Below, piece after piece: positions 14,924-21,225 of a DNA stretch of 21,796 bases. Origin of the DNA: Anaerolineae bacterium (lineage in GTDB: Bacteria; Chloroflexota; Anaerolineae; 4572-78; J111); contig JAHDWA010000109.1 in NCBI GenBank assembly GCA_023382535.1, positions 1-21,796 of the forward strand. Reading direction: 5' to 3'. Under the pieces are notes generated by a model. It worked only from the letters and a program-made list of their open reading frames with translations, did not search any database and was not told where the DNA came from. Every line of letters begins with the position of its first letter. Within the stretch, counting starts at the first letter, position 1. Made by a program: the position numbers and the translations under genes.

Positions 14924-15508
14924 ATGAGCCAGATTATCTGCAAAATTGTCGAAACCGAAGCGGAACGCCGGGCGCATTTCGCCGTCCGGCAGGCCGTCTT
15001 TGTCGAAGAGCAGGGTATGTTCAGCGGCTCCGATGTGGATGAGCATGACTCGTATGCCGTTCACATCATTGCCCTGAATCAAATCAGCGGGCAGGTGATT
15101 GGCGCGGTGCGGGTCTATGAAGCTGAGCCGGGGGTCTGGTATGGCGGGCGCATGGCCGTGCTTCAGGAATATCGCCGCCATTTGCCCCCAATTGGGCCGC
15201 TGCTGGACCGCCTGGCCGAGCGAACCGTGAGCGAACACGGCTGCCGGCGTTTTCTGGCCTACATTCAACTGCAAAATGTCCGCTTTTTCGAGCGTTTGGG
15301 CTGGAGCAAGATCGGCGAGCCGGCGCTGCACTGCGGCCAGCCCCATCAACTGATGGAGGCCGATCTGGCGGCGCAGTTGTGGCGCGAGGCTAAAGTTGAA
15401 ACTCACCTGGAATCAGTCCGCAAACTCGGCCGAGGTGGCCGCTTGCCCAGCGCCGCCGGCGGGCCGGGCCTGGGAGCCAGGCCGGCGGGCGCCGGGCTAG
15501 GCTCTTGA
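14924..15508 (+). CDS. nitE: MSMEG_0567/Sll0786-family GNAT N-acetyltransferase (Nit1C NitE)
   Basis: A 194-residue protein with one GNAT domain (about 1-160): RQAVFVEEQGMF, DEHDSYAVHIIAL, an acetyl-CoA-binding stretch at GGRMAVLQEYRR, and FFERLGWSKIGEPALHCGQPHQLME near the end. The Nit1C GNAT has no established substrate. AAAGGAGAG lies just before the ATG, 10 nt after nitD. Residues ~165-194 are a Gly/Ala/Pro-rich tail (GGRLPSAAGGPGLGARPAG) encoded by very GC-rich DNA that contains a perfect hairpin, GGCCTGG/CCAGGCC (15467-15483). The stop TGA (15506-15508) is followed by CCC and the nitF ATG in the same frame. In mycobacterial MSMEG_0567 the GNAT and AIR-synthase parts are one protein, so this tail sits where a linker would be. 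Confidence 0.9.
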   Translation: MSQIICKIVETEAERRAHFAVRQAVFVEEQGMFSGSDVDEHDSYAVHIIALNQISGQVIGAVRVYEAEPGVWYGGRMAVLQEYRRHLPPIGPLLDRLAERTVSEHGCRRFLAYIQLQNVRFFERLGWSKIGEPALHCGQPHQLMEADLAAQLWREAKVETHLESVRKLGRGGRLPSAAGGPGLGARPAGAGLGS

Positions 15509-15511
15509 CCC

Positions 15512-16534
15512 ATGCCTGACTCGGCCCCGCTGGAGGAGCTAATTGCGGCGCTGCGAGCTGCGCCGGCCTGGCAGCGCAAACAGGAGATCAGCGTTCTGCG
15601 CGATGACCTGATTTCCCACACCCCCCTGGTCGAAGGGCGGCCGGTGCAACTGGGGGATGATACGGCGGCAATCGAGACGGAGGAGGGCTATCTGCTGCTC
15701 GCCGCCGAGGTGATCTACCCGCCGCTGGTGTGGAGTGAGCCTTACCTGGCTGGGCGCTCGGCTATCTTGACCAATGTCAACGACATTTACGCCATGGGCG
15801 GTTATCCGCTGGCGCTGGTCAATGTGATTCTGGCGGAAGACACCGGGGCCGCGACTACGATTATGCGCGGTTTAACTGACGGCTGCCGGCGCTATAATGT
15901 CGCCCTGGTGGGGGGACATTTGACCGCCAACAGCGAATTTGCCTCGGTGGCGGCCTGTATTTTGGGCCGGGCTAAAAAATTGCTCAGCAGTTTCAACGTC
16001 CGTCCGGGCGACGCTTTGCTGCACGTGACCAATCTGCGGGGCCAGTTTCACCCCCGCTTTCAATTTTGGGACTGCTCGGCCCACCTGACCGACGCCGACC
16101 TGCAGCGAGACCTGGCCCTGTTACCCGCCATCGCCGAAGCCGGCTGGTGCGATGCCGGGCGCGACATCAGCATGGCCGGCCTGCTCGGCTCGCTGTTGAT
16201 GATGCTGGAGTTGTCACGCGTGGGCGCAATCGTTGATCTGGAGGCTATTCCCCGCCCGGCGGCAGCGGAGGATCGTTTTCTGGATTGGCTGCTGGCCTTT
16301 CCCAGCTATGGCTTTGTGCTGGCCGTGCGCCCGGAACACGTGACCACCGTGCAAGCGGTTTTTGCCGCCCAGGCTATCACCTGCGCGGTCATCGGCCAGG
16401 CGGCCCAGGGCCGGCAGGTCAGCCTGCGTGACTCGCGGGGCCACGAGGCCGAATTGTGGGATCTGGCCGAGGAGCCGTTCATCGGCTTTTCAGCTTCACC
16501 AGACCAGGTAAAAGAGAGTGCAAACCGTCAATAG
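15512..16534 (+). CDS. nitF: Sll0787-family AIR-synthase-like protein (Nit1C NitF)
   Basis: A 340-residue PurM/SelD/ThiL-fold protein. The N-terminal half carries VQLGDDTAAIETEEGYLLLAAE (the GDD region binds Mg-ATP in ThiL and HypE relatives), AILTNVNDIYAMGG and DGCRRYNVALVGGH. The C-terminal half has the usual GLLGSLLMMLELS helix and a final AIGQ-like strand. ATP-dependent activation of a substrate is the family expectation; the Nit1C substrate is unknown. The ATG has no clear Shine-Dalgarno site and begins 3 nt after the nitE stop, in the same frame. It probably depends on translational coupling or on occasional read-through of the TGA. Confidence 0.9.
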   Translation: MPDSAPLEELIAALRAAPAWQRKQEISVLRDDLISHTPLVEGRPVQLGDDTAAIETEEGYLLLAAEVIYPPLVWSEPYLAGRSAILTNVNDIYAMGGYPLALVNVILAEDTGAATTIMRGLTDGCRRYNVALVGGHLTANSEFASVAACILGRAKKLLSSFNVRPGDALLHVTNLRGQFHPRFQFWDCSAHLTDADLQRDLALLPAIAEAGWCDAGRDISMAGLLGSLLMMLELSRVGAIVDLEAIPRPAAAEDRFLDWLLAFPSYGFVLAVRPEHVTTVQAVFAAQAITCAVIGQAAQGRQVSLRDSRGHEAELWDLAEEPFIGFSASPDQVKESANRQ

Positions 16535-16542
16535 CGAAAAGG

Positions 16543-16634
16543 GTAGCAGAGTAGCAAAGTTGCAGGAGCAGATAGCAGTTCTTTATCTGGCTACTGGTTA
16601 CTGGCTACTGACTACTCTTACCGTCTACCGTCTA
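16543..16634. repeat. Tandem 8-mer / 7-mer repeat block
   Basis: GTAGCAGA-GTAGCAAA-GTTGCAGG (16543-16566, 8-bp period) is followed by CTGGCTA-CTGGTTA-CTGGCTA-CTGACTA (16587-16614, 7-bp period) and CCGTCTA-CCGTCTA (16621-16634). The first block is roughly inverted relative to the second (AGTAGC against GCTACT). It fills most of the nitF to flavoprotein gap. Confidence 0.8.
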
Positions 16635-16662
16635 CTATTTTTTGAAGGAGAGAGGCAAAATT

Positions 16663-18000
16663 ATGACTACCAGAATCGTTGTCGTCGGGGGCGGCGCGGC
16701 GGGTACGGGCGCGGCCACCATTGCCATTCAGCACGATCGCTCGTTGAGCGTGACCCTGCTGACCGAGTTTGAAGATATTGCTTACAGTCCCTGCGGCATT
16801 CCTTATGTCTTTGGGCGCGAAATTGATAAGTTTGATGGCCTGTTTCTGCAAAACTCGGAGTTTTATAAAGAAATGGGCATTGACCTGCGCCCCTGCACGG
16901 TCGTGACCAAAATTGACATGGGGGAGCGGGTGGTCTACGCCGGCGAGGAAAAATTCCCCTTCGACAAGCTCATTCTCTGCACCGGCTGGGAATATGACCC
17001 GCCCGACGTGCCCGGCACGGATTTGGCCGGGGTGGAATATATTAAAAATATTCGCCGGGCCATGGAGCTGGATAAACAACTGGACCAGGTCAAGCGGGCG
17101 GTCGTTTACAAAGCCAAGCCGCTGGGCCTGGAACTGATTACCGCCCTGCCCCATCGCGGCATCGAGACCCACCTGGTAGACGAAGCGCCCTGGCTGCTGG
17201 CCGATTTTGCCGATCCGGATATGATGAAGCCGGTGCAGGACTCGCTGGATGAAATGGGCGTTAAAATGCACCTGGGCGCAAAACTGCTCGGCTTTAAGGG
17301 GCAAAACGGCCGCCTGGCCACTGTCGAAACCAGCGAGGGCGAAATCCCGGCCGAGATGGCCTTTGTCGCCACCACCATGAAACCGGCGACGGCGCTGGCT
17401 CAGTCCATCGGCTGCAAAATTGGCTCTACCGGGGCAATTATCGTGGATGACCATATGCGCACCAATATCCCGGATGTTTACGCCGCCGGAGCCTGCGTCG
17501 AGGTGATGCACGGCCTGCTGAAAATCCCCATTCAACTGCTGCCCGGCTCCTACGCTTACCCGATGGGCAAAGTGGCCGGCTATAACGCTGCCGGCGGCGA
17601 CCGGCCTTACCAGGAGGTCTTTGTGCCCTGGGGTATTATCGGCGGCAAGGTGCAGGTAGGGGGCGCGCTGGTTTCCGAAACGATCGCCAAAGCGATGGGT
17701 ATGCCCTACATCATCGGCCGGGCGACCGGCATCACCGCCGCCCGCTACTACCCCACCCACGAAAAGATGCACGTCAAGCTGCTGGCCGATCCCCAGACCC
17801 ACCGGGTTCTCGGCGCTCAATTTGCCGGGGGCGATGGGGTGAAAGAGCGGGCCGATTTTATGGCCTTTGCCATCCGCAAAGAGTCTACCCTGGAAGAGCT
17901 GGCGACGATGGAAAATGTCTATTCACCGCCTATCGGCGCGCTTAACGAGCCGATTGCCCTGGCCGCCCAGGCGGCGCTGCGAGACGCGGCGAAGAATTAA
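16663..18000 (+). CDS. CoA-disulfide-reductase-like flavoprotein with altered NAD(P) and FAD motifs
   Basis: A 445-residue flavoprotein with the layout of class III CoA-disulfide reductases / NADH peroxidases: FAD motif GGGAAGTG (9-16), Cys44 in YSPCGIPY at the position of the redox cysteine, a middle nucleotide domain, and the C-terminal dimerisation domain (GRATGITAARYYP to ALNEPIAL). The expected NAD(P)H-binding GxGxxG of the middle domain is replaced by YKAKPLG (149-155), and the FAD-contacting Asp of the AAGD motif is Ala277 (YAAGACVE). It may thus use another electron donor, or act as an FAD-binding persulfide or disulfide handler. The ATG at 16663 (GAAGGAG 12 nt before) is preferred to a TTG at 16642. 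It is not the usual Nit1C flavoprotein (MSMEG_0569 family) as far as I can tell, but sits in the same neighbourhood. Confidence 0.88.
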   Translation: MTTRIVVVGGGAAGTGAATIAIQHDRSLSVTLLTEFEDIAYSPCGIPYVFGREIDKFDGLFLQNSEFYKEMGIDLRPCTVVTKIDMGERVVYAGEEKFPFDKLILCTGWEYDPPDVPGTDLAGVEYIKNIRRAMELDKQLDQVKRAVVYKAKPLGLELITALPHRGIETHLVDEAPWLLADFADPDMMKPVQDSLDEMGVKMHLGAKLLGFKGQNGRLATVETSEGEIPAEMAFVATTMKPATALAQSIGCKIGSTGAIIVDDHMRTNIPDVYAAGACVEVMHGLLKIPIQLLPGSYAYPMGKVAGYNAAGGDRPYQEVFVPWGIIGGKVQVGGALVSETIAKAMGMPYIIGRATGITAARYYPTHEKMHVKLLADPQTHRVLGAQFAGGDGVKERADFMAFAIRKESTLEELATMENVYSPPIGALNEPIALAAQAALRDAAKN

Positions 18001-18016
18001 TTTCTGCTATTATCCC

Positions 18017-18063
18017 ACACCCTGAGTAGCGCGAAACGTAGTGGAGCGCGTATCGAAGGGTGT
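18017..18063. repeat. REP-like palindrome (ACACCCT...AGGGTGT)
   Basis: ACACCCT (18017-18023) and AGGGTGT (18057-18063) bound a 47-bp imperfect palindrome with GCGC motifs inside and the sequence CGTATCGAAGGGTG, a dispersed repeat type seen in many GC-rich bacteria. It begins 16 nt after the flavoprotein stop. Confidence 0.75.
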
Positions 18064-18089
18064 AAAGTGTGATAAATTGCTCTAAACTC

Positions 18090-18135
18090 GCACCCTGCGA
18101 TATGGCCTACGCTTTGCTCCGGCCACTCTGGGTGC
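18090..18135. repeat. Second REP-like palindrome (GCACCC...GGGTGC)
   Basis: GCACCC (18090-18095) and GGGTGC (18130-18135) enclose an inner GGCC/GGCC pair (18104-18107 region and 18121-18124 region) and a CTACGCTTTGCTCC core. It lies in tandem with the palindrome at 18017-18063. Confidence 0.65.
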
Positions 18136-18158
18136 TAAACTCTAGGAGAAGTAGACCA

Positions 18159-18458
18159 ATGGCTATCGTCGGCAAAAAATCTGGCCCAACGACACTGCTG
18201 CAAAAGTTTCGCGTTTTAACCGAGGGTTTGCTCATGGAAGTGGCTCAGCAGGCGATGCTGGGCCAATATCCTAACACCGGGCGTTCACCCTACCCCAAGC
18301 AGGGCTTGATCTACACCCTGCTGCGCCTCTTCTTTCTGCCCGGCTTCAAGCTGACTCCCTGGCCGCTGCGCCACCGCATGATGCAGCTCTTTTTTGTGCA
18401 CCAACAGCAGCAGGGCTGGCCTAAGCATTCCTGGCCCCGGCCCAAAACAGACCTTTAG
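18159..18458 (+). CDS. Small basic protein of unknown function
   Basis: I do not recognise this 99-residue protein. The ATG at 18159 has AGGAG 10 nt upstream, which favours it over a longer frame that begins at 18069 inside the palindrome region. The N-terminal third is helical (LLQKFRVLTEGLLMEVAQQAMLGQ). The middle is hydrophobic with bulky aromatics (GLIYTLLRLFFLPGFKL), too short and broken for a sure membrane span, and could be an amphipathic membrane-associated helix. The C-terminus is His/Gln/Trp/Pro-rich (HQQQQGWPKHSWPRPK). It is strongly basic overall and has no cysteine. It lies between the flavoprotein and OsmC, all on the plus strand. A small gap palindrome, GGTCT/AGACC (18459-18471), follows the stop. 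Confidence 0.7.
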   Translation: MAIVGKKSGPTTLLQKFRVLTEGLLMEVAQQAMLGQYPNTGRSPYPKQGLIYTLLRLFFLPGFKLTPWPLRHRMMQLFFVHQQQQGWPKHSWPRPKTDL

Positions 18459-18505
18459 GGTCTTTAAGACCTGATGAGTTTTAAGCTTCGAAATTGGTAA
18501 TGAGA

Positions 18506-18567
18506 CTGGAAGGCTGGAGGACTGGATAAAAAGGCAATATCCAACCTTCCAATCCTCCAGTCTTCCA
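18506..18567. repeat. Inverted repeat of tandem 8-mers (CTGGAGGA type)
   Basis: The left arm is CTGGAAGG-CTGGAGGA-CTGGATAA (18506-18529) and the right arm TCCAACCT-TCCAATCC-TCCAGTCT-TCCA (18540-18567), both with an 8-bp period. Nineteen bp pair (18508-18526 with 18548-18566) with two G-T wobbles. It lies upstream of the OsmC gene. Confidence 0.85.
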
Positions 18568-18622
18568 AACACTTTACTGAATTTGTTCGTCAGAAACCTA
18601 TGGTCTGTTTAAAGGTGATTTT

Positions 18623-19039
18623 GTGAGCCGAGTTAAAGTCAACTGGCTGGGCGACTACCAGACTGAAATAGAAGTGCGCAACCTGCACCACCTTAAAGGC
18701 GACGAAGCGCCGGAGTACGGCGGCCAGGATACCGGCCCCATGCCCACCGACTACCTGCTGGTGGCGGTCGGCACCTGCATGTGCCTGGCCGTGGCCCACG
18801 TGGCCAAAAAGCGGCGCCTGACCCTGGGCCAGCTCAAGGTGGGTGTGTCGGCGCACAAGCATGAAAAGGAGTTTCGCTTCGACTCGATTGACCTGTTCAT
18901 TCAGGCCGACCTGCCGCCCGAACAACTGGACCCGCTGGTGGAGCAGGCCCGCCGGGTTTGTTTTGTCAGCAATACCCTCGCCGCCGCCTGTCCGGTTAAT
19001 GTGGTAGCGGAGACGATTGGAACACAAGAAAATGTCTGA
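18623..19039 (+). CDS. OsmC-family protein
   Basis: A 138-residue OsmC/Ohr-superfamily protein. These dimeric cytosolic proteins reduce peroxides or handle reactive sulfur through a cysteine pair. Here the helix cysteine region is VGTCMCLA (Cys52, Cys54) and the second conserved site is RVCFVSNTL (Cys113), with a further Cys123 in AACPV. The domain start (KVNWLGDYQTEIEV), GGQDTGPMPTDYLLVAVGTC and the SNTL helix are typical. The family consensus CPVSNTL is CFVSNTL here. The start is GTG with AAAGGTGA upstream. The gene's last 8 bases overlap the ATG of the DUF1116 gene, so the two are translationally coupled. OsmC-like proteins near sulfur-handling or nitrogen genes often act in detoxification, but the substrate is unknown here. 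Confidence 0.92.
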   Translation: MSRVKVNWLGDYQTEIEVRNLHHLKGDEAPEYGGQDTGPMPTDYLLVAVGTCMCLAVAHVAKKRRLTLGQLKVGVSAHKHEKEFRFDSIDLFIQADLPPEQLDPLVEQARRVCFVSNTLAAACPVNVVAETIGTQENV

Positions 19040-20516
19040 TTCTCTTTTTAATACCCCTCTTCAAGTCATCAACGTCGGCATCGGCGATTTTGCCGAAACG
19101 CTGCGCCAGCAGGCTGTGCCGGTCGTCGAGGTGGAGTGGCAGCCGCCCGCGGGCGGCGACGCGAATCTGGTCGAAATTCTGAAGCAGACCGACGGCAGCC
19201 GGGAGCTGGCCGAAAAGATTGACGCGGCTAACCGGGAGGCGGTCGAGCGGATTCTGGCCTCGCAGCCCCGGGTGGTGGATGTGGCCCCAGCGGCGCAGGC
19301 GCTGGGATTAGCGGGACGAATTATCCTCCACGCCGGCCCGCCGATTTCCTGGGAGCGCATGTGCGGGCCGCAAAAGCGGGCGGTCCTGGGCGCGATCCGC
19401 TTTGAAGGTTGGGCCGGCGATAACGAGGCCGCCGAGGCGCTGGTCGAAAGCGGGCAGGTCACGCTGAGTCCCAACCACCGTTACCGCGCGGTCGGGCCGA
19501 TGACCGGCATCATTTCGCCTTCGATGCCGGTGTTGGTGGTGCGCAACGAAACTTTTGGCAATTACGGCTTCTCCACCTTCAACGAGGGCCGGGGCAATAC
19601 CTTGTGGTTCGGTATCTGCGACGACGCCACTTTGGAGCGGCTGCGCTGGATGCGCGACACCCTGGCTCCGGCGGTCAAGGCTGCCCTCCAACACGGCGGC
19701 CCGTTGAATGTGTTCGATATTGTGGCCCAGGGCCTGCAAATGGGCGACGAGTGCCACGCCCGCAGCGCGGCCTCGACCTCGCTGCTGGTCAAAACGCTCA
19801 TGCCGCCGATGCTCGACGCGGGTGTGTCGAGCCGGGTCGTCGCCGACATTATTCGCTTTATGGCCAACAATAATCATTTCTTTCTCAACTTTACGATGGC
19901 CGCGGTCAAGGCGACGATGGACGCCGCCCACGGGATTCCTGACAGCACCCTGGTCACGGCAATGTCGCGCAACGGGGTAGATTTTATGCTGCGGGTCGGC
20001 GGGCTGGGTGATGACTGGTTGGTCGCTCCGGTTTCGCCGATGGACGAGGCAGTTTACTACACCGGCTACTCTGTCGCCGATGCTGCCGGCGATATTGGCG
20101 ACAGCGCCATTATCGAAACCTGCGGCCTGGGCGGCATGGCCATTGCCAGCGCGCCGACCATCGCCGCCTTTGTGGGCGGCACGCTGGCCGATGAGATTGC
20201 GGCCGTAGAAGAGTTACGCCTGATCACCGTGGCCGCTCACCAGAAGTTCAGCCTGCCGGCGATGAACTCAGCCAATACGCCGCTGGGGATTGACCTGCGC
20301 CGGGTGGTTGAAAGCCGCATTGTCCCCTTTATCACCACCGGCGTGCTGCACGAAACCAGCCCGACCGTCGGCCAGATCGGAACGGGCGTGGCCCGCGCTC
20401 CCGTTGCCCTGTTCGAGCAGGCGCTGGCGGCCCTGGCCCACCAGTGGGGGCTGGCGACATCGCTGCCCCGGCCAGAATCGGTGAAGCTTGAGCCGGTGAA
20501 AGCGGCGTCAGCTTGA
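19032..20516 (+). CDS. DUF1116 protein (YlbE/AllG, YahG family), oxamate carbamoyltransferase-type subunit
   Basis: A 494-residue DUF1116 protein. Recognised stretches include VINVGIGDFAETLRQQAVP at the start, WERMCGPQKRAVLGAI, GMIISPSMPVLVVRN-type sequence, FDIVAQGLQMGDECHARSAA, NNNHFFLNFTMAAVK, MSRNGVDFMLRV, and IIETCGLGGMAIASAP. E. coli YlbE (AllG) is reported, with FdrA (AllF) and YlbF (AllH), to form the oxamate carbamoyltransferase of allantoin breakdown, which releases carbamoyl phosphate and oxamate from oxalurate. A fdrA gene lies 710 bp downstream, supporting the same module. The ATG at 19032 overlaps the OsmC stop by 8 nt; a TTG at 19017 would add five residues and is less likely. 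The DUF2877 partner (AllH) is not seen in the window. Confidence 0.9.
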   Translation: MSDSLFNTPLQVINVGIGDFAETLRQQAVPVVEVEWQPPAGGDANLVEILKQTDGSRELAEKIDAANREAVERILASQPRVVDVAPAAQALGLAGRIILHAGPPISWERMCGPQKRAVLGAIRFEGWAGDNEAAEALVESGQVTLSPNHRYRAVGPMTGIISPSMPVLVVRNETFGNYGFSTFNEGRGNTLWFGICDDATLERLRWMRDTLAPAVKAALQHGGPLNVFDIVAQGLQMGDECHARSAASTSLLVKTLMPPMLDAGVSSRVVADIIRFMANNNHFFLNFTMAAVKATMDAAHGIPDSTLVTAMSRNGVDFMLRVGGLGDDWLVAPVSPMDEAVYYTGYSVADAAGDIGDSAIIETCGLGGMAIASAPTIAAFVGGTLADEIAAVEELRLITVAAHQKFSLPAMNSANTPLGIDLRRVVESRIVPFITTGVLHETSPTVGQIGTGVARAPVALFEQALAALAHQWGLATSLPRPESVKLEPVKAASA

Positions 20517-21160
20517 TGACCGAGCAGGAAATCCAGGCCCTGGCGCTGATCTGGCGTAGAGCCGAAGATCGTTTTTACCAGGCGGCGCTTAATATGCCGG
20601 AACTCTATGCGGATGGCATTCGCCTGGTGCGTGCCCTGGCCAGCAGTCTGGAGCAGGTGGTTGAGGCAAATGAATTGGTCGAGGTTTACCAGAATTATGA
20701 CCTTGACCAGGTGGGCCTGATTGCCGATGGGCTGGCCCTGGTTCATGGCGACTTTATTGATTTTGAACTGGCTCGTGACGCCGCTTTTTATCTGCGCTAC
20801 CAGGAAATCCTGGACCGGCAGGACCAGGCCCGGATTCAGGCCAGGCTGGCCGAAGCCCAGGCCCAGGGAGCGCAGTGGGTGACACTGTACGATAACGAAA
20901 CCAGGCGGCAAGGCCGGACCTATTTTCAGCGCTTGGAAATGCGCCTGCCGGATGGGTTGGGCCTGTACACGGCGGTGGAACTCGACCTGGAAAAGGGACG
21001 GGTTTATGTAGTTGAGCCAATCATACTTGACCCGGCCACCGGCGAACCCCGGCGGGGGGTAACTGCACCTGATCCGCGGGAGGAGTTTCGCACGCGGGAA
21101 GAGTTGGAAGCAGCGGTGGCCCGCCTGCGGGAGAAGTACAACGTGATGCGTGATGCGTGA
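20516..21160 (+). CDS. Unknown 214-residue protein between the DUF1116 and fdrA genes
   Basis: I do not recognise this protein. The ATG overlaps the DUF1116 stop by one base (TGATG), a sign of translational coupling; the in-frame TTG at 20513 is not needed. The N-terminal ~115 residues are mostly helical, with a likely coiled coil (DQARIQARLAEAQAQGAQ). From about 120 it becomes beta-rich (WVTLYDNET, RTYFQRLEMRLPDG, GLYTAVELDLEKGRVYVVEP), followed by a helical tail. It is acidic and probably soluble, with no cysteine. It sits where the operon could carry the DUF2877 subunit but does not resemble that family in length or sequence. The last six codons and the stop are made from the GTGATGC repeat at 21143-21166, so the C-terminus may have been remodelled by the repeat. 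Confidence 0.85.
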   Translation: MTEQEIQALALIWRRAEDRFYQAALNMPELYADGIRLVRALASSLEQVVEANELVEVYQNYDLDQVGLIADGLALVHGDFIDFELARDAAFYLRYQEILDRQDQARIQARLAEAQAQGAQWVTLYDNETRRQGRTYFQRLEMRLPDGLGLYTAVELDLEKGRVYVVEPIILDPATGEPRRGVTAPDPREEFRTREELEAAVARLREKYNVMRDA

Positions 21161-21166
21161 TGCGTG
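21143..21166. repeat. Tandem 7-mer repeat (GTGATGC)3 overlapping a gene end
   Basis: GTGATGC is repeated at 21143, 21150 and 21157, followed by GTG. The repeat encodes the last residues (VMRDA) and stop of the preceding gene. The unit is a rotation of the TGCGTGA unit in the inverted repeat at 13676-13729. No inverted partner was found downstream in the 65-nt gap. Confidence 0.9.
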
Positions 21167-21225
21167 TGCTACCCGCTTACGTACCTTGTACTCTACTTGA
21201 GCTTTCTAAATTTTAAGGAAAAACG

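Noticed and set aside
16618..17820. 400-residue minus-strand frame antisense to the flavoprotein
   Set aside because: His/Gly-rich shadow composition, no start site, and antisense to a clearly conserved flavoprotein with proper ribosome site.
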